A stretch of DNA of 6,291 nucleotides from Thermoplasmata archaeon (GTDB lineage: Archaea; Thermoplasmatota; Thermoplasmata; Thermoplasmatales; Thermoplasmataceae): NCBI GenBank assembly GCA_021847855.1, contig JAJZOT010000108.1:1-6291 (forward strand), written 5' to 3'. Both the position numbers and the translations under genes were made by a program. Positions 1 to 4,711 of the stretch are shown piece by piece. A model generated the notes under the pieces. The model was given only the letters and a program-made list of their open reading frames with translations, was not told where the DNA came from and did not search any database. Position 1 is the first letter of the stretch. Each line of letters opens with the position of its first letter.

Positions 1-10
1 AACCGGGAAC

Positions 11-1147
11 CTATTCAAAGACTGAATTCAGATCGGGTATGCGGGCGTTGTGGTCGAACTCTGCCAGTGTTTTGCCTATTGCATTAAGCGCCTTGAAGAT
101 GTCTTCCCTGCTGACCCAGCCCATATGTCCAATCCTGAAATATCTTCCTTTCAGTTCTGGATGCACACCAGCTGCAAATTCCACACCATGCTTCAGTGCG
201 GTTTTAACAAACTGGTCTGAGTCTATATCCTCAAGCAAAACTCCTGTGACGCTGTTGCTCTCATAACCATCCTGTGCCACAATTGCAAGCCCCATGGACT
301 TTATCCCCTTCCTGAGGGCTTTAGCAAGTTCAGCGTGTCTTTCAGATCTCTTTTCCATGGTTTCTTCAATAATTCTTGAGAAGGCGTTCCTGAGTGAAAA
401 AACAACACTTATGGGTGGAGTGGCAAAATAACCACCTCTGCCTTCAAATGAACTTTCCATTACGGGTTTCCAGTTCTCGAGGTTTGTCACATAACCAGCG
501 ATGTTACCTTCTGTATATTTCTGGAACATATCCTTCTTAACCACGAGCAGCCCGGCTCCAGGAGGGGCACCTATGGCCTTCTGTGAGGCCGTTATAAATA
601 TGTCAACTTTCCATGTGGAAGTCCTTACCATCTCACCAGCCACGCTGGCTACTCCGTCAACAACAACAATATCGCAGTGGTCCCTGAAAATACCTGCATA
701 TTTCTCAATTGGGAACCTTACTCCCGTGCTTGTTTCCACATGAGTTGAAATGATCATTTTGTAATGCCTGTTGCTGAGAGCGTTCATTATCTCATCTTGC
801 GAAACACAGAAACCAGCCCTTGCTTTTAATAAGGTCAGATCGACATCGTATCTGCTGAAGATTCCTTCCCAGCGGTTTCCAAAGACACCATTGCTTATCA
901 CAAGAATCCTGTCATTTTTCTGCAGAAAGGTCGTGACAGATTCCATGGCAGTTGTTCCACTTCCGGGGATAATGAATGGAATATAGTCTTCGTTGGCACC
1001 CATTACATAAATGAGACCTTTAAGCGCATCACTCATTGCTGACCTGAATTTTTCAGAGGCAAAACCCTGATCCGGAGAGACACCGGCCAGCTGAACTTCA
1101 TAATCACCTATGGAGGGGCCAACATGCATTAATGTAGTTTTAACCAT
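11..1147 (-). CDS. Class V PLP-dependent aminotransferase, alanine-glyoxylate/serine-pyruvate type
   Basis: This 378-residue protein is a complete fold-type I, class V aminotransferase, the usual length for the alanine-glyoxylate/serine-pyruvate family. It should be a soluble cytoplasmic enzyme moving an amino group between an amino acid and a 2-oxo acid. Visible motifs are GSGTTAMES (62-70, cofactor phosphate loop), SNGVFGNRW (85-93), HVETSTGV (136-143), VVVDGVASVAG (161-171, with Asp164 placed to contact the pyridine nitrogen), ASQKAIGAPPG (187-197, Lys190 the predicted Schiff-base lysine) and RYFRIGHMG (335-343, Arg338 the likely substrate-carboxylate arginine). The substrate cannot be read from sequence: alanine, serine, aspartate or phosphoserine are all possible, since a Methanocaldococcus class V relative makes phosphoserine. 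The ATG at 1147 is preferred over the in-frame ATG at 1129 because a TATA-like box lies about 23 bases upstream of it. No ribosome binding site precedes it, which suggests a leaderless message. It is divergent from the membrane protein gene. Confidence 0.93.
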   Translation of the reverse strand: MVKTTLMHVGPSIGDYEVQLAGVSPDQGFASEKFRSAMSDALKGLIYVMGANEDYIPFIIPGSGTTAMESVTTFLQKNDRILVISNGVFGNRWEGIFSRYDVDLTLLKARAGFCVSQDEIMNALSNRHYKMIISTHVETSTGVRFPIEKYAGIFRDHCDIVVVDGVASVAGEMVRTSTWKVDIFITASQKAIGAPPGAGLLVVKKDMFQKYTEGNIAGYVTNLENWKPVMESSFEGRGGYFATPPISVVFSLRNAFSRIIEETMEKRSERHAELAKALRKGIKSMGLAIVAQDGYESNSVTGVLLEDIDSDQFVKTALKHGVEFAAGVHPELKGRYFRIGHMGWVSREDIFKALNAIGKTLAEFDHNARIPDLNSVFE

Positions 1148-1166
1148 GAATGAACATATATCTCAC

Positions 1167-1173
1167 ATATTTA
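1167..1173 (-). promoter_or_regulatory. TATA-like box for the aminotransferase gene
   Basis: On the minus strand the sequence reads TAAATAT, centred 23 bases upstream of the ATG at 1147. With no Shine-Dalgarno sequence before that ATG, this fits an archaeal promoter driving a leaderless or nearly leaderless transcript. The spacing is slightly shorter than the usual 26 or so bases and the match to the archaeal TATA consensus is only moderate. Confidence 0.4.
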
Positions 1174-1198
1174 CGGTATGCGGAATCTCGAATGACAA

Positions 1199-1208
1199 GT
1201 ATATATAC
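1199..1208 (+). promoter_or_regulatory. TATA box for the small membrane protein gene
   Basis: The perfect ten-base palindrome GTATATATAC contains TATATATA centred about 26.5 bases upstream of the ATG at 1230. That is the standard archaeal TATA-to-start distance, so transcription probably begins at or next to the ATG, giving a leaderless message. Because the box is symmetric it could also position polymerase leftwards, towards the aminotransferase, but it lies 56 bases from that start and would leave a leader of about 30 bases. Confidence 0.6.
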
Positions 1209-1229
1209 GGGGCTTATGATATGGTTTGA

Positions 1230-1715
1230 ATGGTTCAGGTCAAGCTCAAGGGCAGGATAGAGAGCCTTTATAAAGTTAGAACTGTTTTTGCCTTTGCCCT
1301 CGTAATAACATTCCTGACCAGTAACCAGTACATAAAATTCTATAGGCTTCCAGATGTTTCTGCAAGGTTTGTTTTGTTCTTTTCACAGACTTCGCTTCTG
1401 GGTGTATATGCAAGCCTGATTGGTCTTCTACTTGCAGCATATGCAGTACTCATAACCATGATTCCCAACTTCTCTTCCGACAGTCTGAAACAGCCAATAT
1501 TCGGGCAGGTGAACAGGCTCTTCCTTTACACCATACTGAATGGGATAATACTCATGATAATCGATTTCACAAATGGAATAATCCCGGATAACAGCATTCC
1601 CCTATTCCTGGACATTGAAATTTTCTTCTTCATATCTCTACTCGCCGGGCTTATTTTCTGCGTGCTGGCTCTTTCAGACCTCTTCGGAATCGTCAGACGC
1701 AGGGGAGAACGATAA
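1230..1715 (+). CDS. Small polytopic membrane protein of unknown function
   Basis: I do not recognise a named family for this 161-residue protein. It is strongly hydrophobic, with four likely membrane helices at about 17-36, 53-79, 96-117 and 126-150. The N-terminus (KLKGR, Lys15, Arg17) and the C-terminus (RRRGER) are both basic, which fits both ends lying in the cytoplasm. Between helices 2 and 3 is a polar segment around NFSSDSLKQPIFGQVNR (80-96), the most distinctive part and a possible functional loop. The segment GLLLAAYAVLITMIP in helix 2 resembles short membrane proteins commonly annotated as hypothetical; that is an impression only. There are no catalytic motifs, cysteine pairs or signal-peptide cleavage site. 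The ATG at 1230 is supported by a TATA box at the correct leaderless distance; nearby ATGs at 1216 and 1221 are out of frame or stop at once. It stands alone on the plus strand, so the neighbours give no functional hint. Confidence 0.85.
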   Translation: MVQVKLKGRIESLYKVRTVFAFALVITFLTSNQYIKFYRLPDVSARFVLFFSQTSLLGVYASLIGLLLAAYAVLITMIPNFSSDSLKQPIFGQVNRLFLYTILNGIILMIIDFTNGIIPDNSIPLFLDIEIFFFISLLAGLIFCVLALSDLFGIVRRRGER

Positions 1716-1993
1716 ATACCTGATTTAGCAATAGTGATCCGAGATTATTTTCCTGACAGAGTGATGAATTCCATGGGAAATTCCTGATGGAGATCCTGCA
1801 ACGACCGAACAATAGATCGAATCAACCCCTGCTTAACCTTGCGTGTATGCCGGCATTATCTTCTCTACCATGTAGATTCAGGGAAGGTGACCGGGAAGTT
1901 GCTCTCGATGAAACCGAATCAATATATGGAAAGAATATCCCGCCATTGCAGGTGAAACCATAAGAGTTAACCGAGAGAGTGTGTGGCTGGAAT
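1716..1993. other. Convergent intergenic region without a convincing gene
   Basis: This 278-base gap lies between the ends of the convergent membrane protein and E1-like genes. I found no tRNA, no long inverted repeat and no strong T-run terminator on either strand; the best T-rich stretch for the plus-strand gene is TTATTTT near 1745-1751. Open frames here (a 58-codon plus-strand frame at 1787-1963 and a 76-codon minus-strand frame running into the E1 gene at 1822-2052) lack promoters, ribosome binding sites and recognisable protein features. The left part holds box-like motifs resembling an archaeal C/D small RNA (1734-1787), and inside it a bulged seven-pair hairpin at 1766-1783. Neither is strong enough to call as a gene. 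Confidence 0.5.
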
Positions 1994-2770
1994 TCACTGT
2001 ACAGTCCTTGGATCAAAACCGGAGTACTTTTCCACAAGATATTGGAAATCACCCCTACTGCAGACAGGACACTGAGGATTTCTGGCAGATCTGATTTTTT
2101 CCAGATTCATGTTCCATGCATCAATAAAATGAATATCACCTGGGACATTATCTCCTTTGAGAATTCTCACCCCAAGGGCATATGCCAGGGATGCAACCGT
2201 TGAAGGAACAGAGTTCAGCACACCTATCTGCGAGCAGGTCTGTTGAGGTCCTGCAGTTTCTGGCATGAAACACTCATAACATGACGTCTTACCTGGAATA
2301 ATCGCCTTGAATTCACCGTATGTTTCAATGGCAGAGGAAAATACCCATGGTGTTTCTGTTTTTACGCATATGTCGTTTATTATCCGCCTGGTTGTGATGT
2401 TATCCGTCCCATCGTAAATGAGATCAAAATCATTTACTCTTGACAGTGCAAAATCTGAATCAAAGACAGCATCATATGGCGTTACGTCCACTTGAGGGTT
2501 TACCTCCTTAAGGTATTTCACTGCAGCTATAACTTTTTTCTCCCCTACATCATGGATTGAATACTGTTGTCTCTGTATGTTTGACAGGCTCACGATATCT
2601 GGATCAACAAGTGCCAGAGTGGATATACCAGCACCTGCAAAAAGTCTTGCAGCGGCGCTTCCTGTTCCGCCCATACCGACTATCATAACCTTACTGTCTG
2701 AAATTCTTTGCAGATCAGCCTGTGAGAATCGGCTCAACACGAGGTGCCTCGCATGATATAAGAAGTCCAT
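1994..2770 (-). CDS. E1-like adenylating enzyme, ThiF/MoeB/UbaA family
   Basis: The protein (258 residues from the ATG) should adenylate the C-terminal glycine of a ubiquitin-like sulfur carrier of the MoaD/ThiS/SAMP type, priming it to receive sulfur for molybdopterin, thiamine or tRNA thiolation. Visible features are the ATP loop GMGGTG (32-37), acidic strand end LVDPD (54-58), SNIQRQQ (63-69), Lys79, the N-terminal arginine Arg8, DGTDN (120-124), two CxxC pairs for structural zinc (Cys164/Cys167, Cys234/Cys237) and Cys179 in TCSQIGVLNS, matching the sulfur-linking cysteine of ThiF and MoeB. No rhodanese domain is attached. The frame can be extended five codons to a TTG at 2785. I prefer the ATG at 2770 because the family's homology starts there and a TATA-like box lies about 22 bases before it. 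It follows the MoeA fusion genes by about 50 bases on the same strand, which favours a cofactor role. The exact carrier is unknown. Confidence 0.9.
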   Translation of the reverse strand: MDFLYHARHLVLSRFSQADLQRISDSKVMIVGMGGTGSAAARLFAGAGISTLALVDPDIVSLSNIQRQQYSIHDVGEKKVIAAVKYLKEVNPQVDVTPYDAVFDSDFALSRVNDFDLIYDGTDNITTRRIINDICVKTETPWVFSSAIETYGEFKAIIPGKTSCYECFMPETAGPQQTCSQIGVLNSVPSTVASLAYALGVRILKGDNVPGDIHFIDAWNMNLEKIRSARNPQCPVCSRGDFQYLVEKYSGFDPRTVQ

Positions 2771-2787
2771 AAGGTGTAATTTCAATT

Positions 2788-2795
2788 AACTTATA
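2788..2795 (-). promoter_or_regulatory. Possible internal TATA box before the E1-like gene
   Basis: The minus strand reads TATAAGTT, centred about 22 bases upstream of the ATG at 2770, in the short gap after the MoeA-PBP gene. It would allow separate, leaderless transcription of the E1-like enzyme in addition to read-through from the upstream genes. It also argues against the in-frame TTG at 2785, which lies too close to the box. The spacing is a little short and the site is weak. Confidence 0.35.
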
Positions 2796-2821
2796 GGCTT
2801 AACTCATTACCTTCAGCATTT

Positions 2822-4711
2822 TTATTTCGGAAGGAAAACATCATCATGTATTTCATAAGACCCGTATTTTTCCTTCAGTACTTTCAGGGCACCGTTTTGA
2901 TAAGCTTTCTTCATTGTATCAATGAATTCCTGTTTCTGTTCCCTGGTAACCACCACGTAGTAAGTTTCCCTATAAACAGGTTTGAATCCCAGGTTGTACT
3001 TTGATGCCGTATGACGATTTCCTAAGCCAATTGAGATATCGCCGGATCTTACGGCCAGTGCTATGCTCCTGAGATCCCCATAGTCAACCGTTGAAAAACC
3101 AGGAGGACGGGCGGCAGAAGGAATGGATTCAATACACTTTTCAATGGATTCCTGTGGATATATACCATTACCGGGAATTCCCACCACAATCTCATTCTTA
3201 TGGTCAAAATCATCTGATATTATAGGATCCCCGTTTCTGAAAACTAACCCTGTTTCTGAGGAGAATATCTTGAAAAATGAGTATTTATCCTTATTCTTAA
3301 AGGGAGGCTTTCTTCCGGCTTTTGCCATGATTCCCATGAGCGGTGCATAACCCTCCTCGAGGCATCTCATGCCATCTTCTATGGATGTCCTGTACATAGA
3401 CACCGGATTGCCAGATATGCTGAAGATCGTGTCCATAAGTGGGTCGGTAAGACCCACAAACACGGCCCATAAAAAGTCCTGTTCCCCTTCAATTGTAGTT
3501 ATTGTTACTGTGTCACCGGGAAAGAGACGATCACTCTTCGCAACTACTTCTCCGATTGCATCACTCCTGAGAAGTCTGGAAATTGATCCGGATTCCCCAT
3601 CTATGGGGAAAGCGTATATGCTATCGTAAATATACAGCACGACCGGTATAAAATTAGTGCCGCCTTTCCTGGCACTGATTCCCATTGCAAGCTGCACGTC
3701 AGTTTCCGTCAATATTGGCTGAACATGCGCCATTCCAAGAAGTTTATACAGGAATATCTGTGTGAAAGCGATGTAAGAGGATAGTGGGAATCCGGGAAGT
3801 CCAATGAGGATCTTTTTTCCATTGAGGGCAAAGAAGGTGGGCTTTCCGGGCTTCATGTCTATTCCATGAAAGATCACGCCCGGATTGTAGGAGGCTGCAA
3901 TTCTTCCAATATAATCCTTTTCCCCAGCCGAGGATCCGCCTGTCGTTATGACAACATCATTCTCACTGAATGCTTTTTCCAGGATGTTCCTGGTGTCCTC
4001 TTCACTGTCAGGAACTATCCCGTAAAAAACTGTATTGAAAAAATGATACTTTCCCAGGATTGTCCTGAGTACTGCGGCATTCCCTTCGTACGTCTGACCT
4101 GGTTGCAGTTCATTCCCCGGCATTATCAGCTCATTTCCCGAAGAAATAATACCGATCCTGACTTTGCGGAATACTGTAATCTTTTCGATTCCAAGTACTG
4201 CAAGTGCGCCCATTTCCTTCTCCGTAATTTTTGAGTACTGCCTGATAATGAGGTCATCCTTAAGAACATCAGATCCGGCCAGGGCTATATTGCTGAACTT
4301 CGGAGGTTTCCCCTTAAAAATAACCTTATTGCCCTTTACAGTCACGTCTTCAATCTTGAATACCGCATCGTAACCTTTTGGGACTATTGATCCTGTGGAA
4401 ATCCTTACACATGTATTTTCACCAAATTCGGCAGGAGTGGTAATGCCAATCTCCACAGTTCCGCCTATATCCAGTGTCGTGGTGCTCTGCCCGCCATGAG
4501 TTTTAAATTCCGCTGTCCTCACTGCAAAACCATCAACTTCAGACCGGTTGAAAGGAGGGTTGTCCATTGGAGAATAGACATCTTCGGCACATACCCTTTC
4601 AAATGCATCTACTGTAGCAACAACCTCCTTATCCTCGATGACTTTCATGTATTTTGAGATCTTTTCACCGGCTTCTTTGACGCTTATGAGTTTACTGGAT
4701 GAATACAACAA
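2822..4711 (-). CDS. moeA: MoeA molybdopterin molybdenumtransferase fused to a PBP-like domain
   Basis: This 629-residue protein joins MoeA (about 1-410) to a substrate-binding-protein-like domain (about 412-629), an architecture known in archaea. MoeA inserts molybdate or tungstate into adenylated molybdopterin. Catalytic positions appear intact: Asp60 in SEVDGFAVR, Thr106 in RISTG, Asp148 in GSDVLKDD, Glu194 in SSGNEL, Asp266 in TTGGSSAGEKD, the KPGKP loop (287-291) and LPGFP (305-309), equivalents of E. coli Asp59, Thr100, Asp142, Glu188 and Asp228. The C-terminal part shows the expected pattern: a segment reading a gene-dosage-like EDGMRCLEEG (445-454), GLVFRNGDP (488-496), and RSGDISIGLGNRHTASKYNLG (555 onward) near the end. 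No signal peptide is present, so this domain is cytoplasmic and may bind oxyanion or cofactor. The start is a TTG at 4711 or the next codon, TTG at 4708; the first in-frame ATG (residue 22) would delete the opening helix. The gene follows MocA-MoeA with no gap and in the same frame. Confidence 0.92.
   Translation of the reverse strand: MLYSSSKLISVKEAGEKISKYMKVIEDKEVVATVDAFERVCAEDVYSPMDNPPFNRSEVDGFAVRTAEFKTHGGQSTTTLDIGGTVEIGITTPAEFGENTCVRISTGSIVPKGYDAVFKIEDVTVKGNKVIFKGKPPKFSNIALAGSDVLKDDLIIRQYSKITEKEMGALAVLGIEKITVFRKVRIGIISSGNELIMPGNELQPGQTYEGNAAVLRTILGKYHFFNTVFYGIVPDSEEDTRNILEKAFSENDVVITTGGSSAGEKDYIGRIAASYNPGVIFHGIDMKPGKPTFFALNGKKILIGLPGFPLSSYIAFTQIFLYKLLGMAHVQPILTETDVQLAMGISARKGGTNFIPVVLYIYDSIYAFPIDGESGSISRLLRSDAIGEVVAKSDRLFPGDTVTITTIEGEQDFLWAVFVGLTDPLMDTIFSISGNPVSMYRTSIEDGMRCLEEGYAPLMGIMAKAGRKPPFKNKDKYSFFKIFSSETGLVFRNGDPIISDDFDHKNEIVVGIPGNGIYPQESIEKCIESIPSAARPPGFSTVDYGDLRSIALAVRSGDISIGLGNRHTASKYNLGFKPVYRETYYVVVTREQKQEFIDTMKKAYQNGALKVLKEKYGSYEIHDDVFLPK

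Noticed and set aside
1787..1963. A 58-codon plus-strand frame from an ATG in the convergent gap.
   Set aside because: No TATA box at the right distance, no Shine-Dalgarno sequence and no protein feature; its reading frame resembles random coding. It could be a remnant of a former gene, but I see nothing to show it.
1822..2052. A 76-codon open frame on the minus strand overlapping the end of the E1-like gene.
   Set aside because: It overlaps the E1 gene's 3' end in another frame, has no promoter or ribosome binding site, and its translation is low-complexity in Ser, Arg and Gly with no recognisable domain.
3866..4234. A 122-codon plus-strand frame, along with the 141-codon frame at 4638-5063 and the 150-codon frame at 5268-5720.
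   Set aside because: All are antisense to well-conserved MoeA coding sequence with catalytic motifs in the right places, and none shows a domain of its own.
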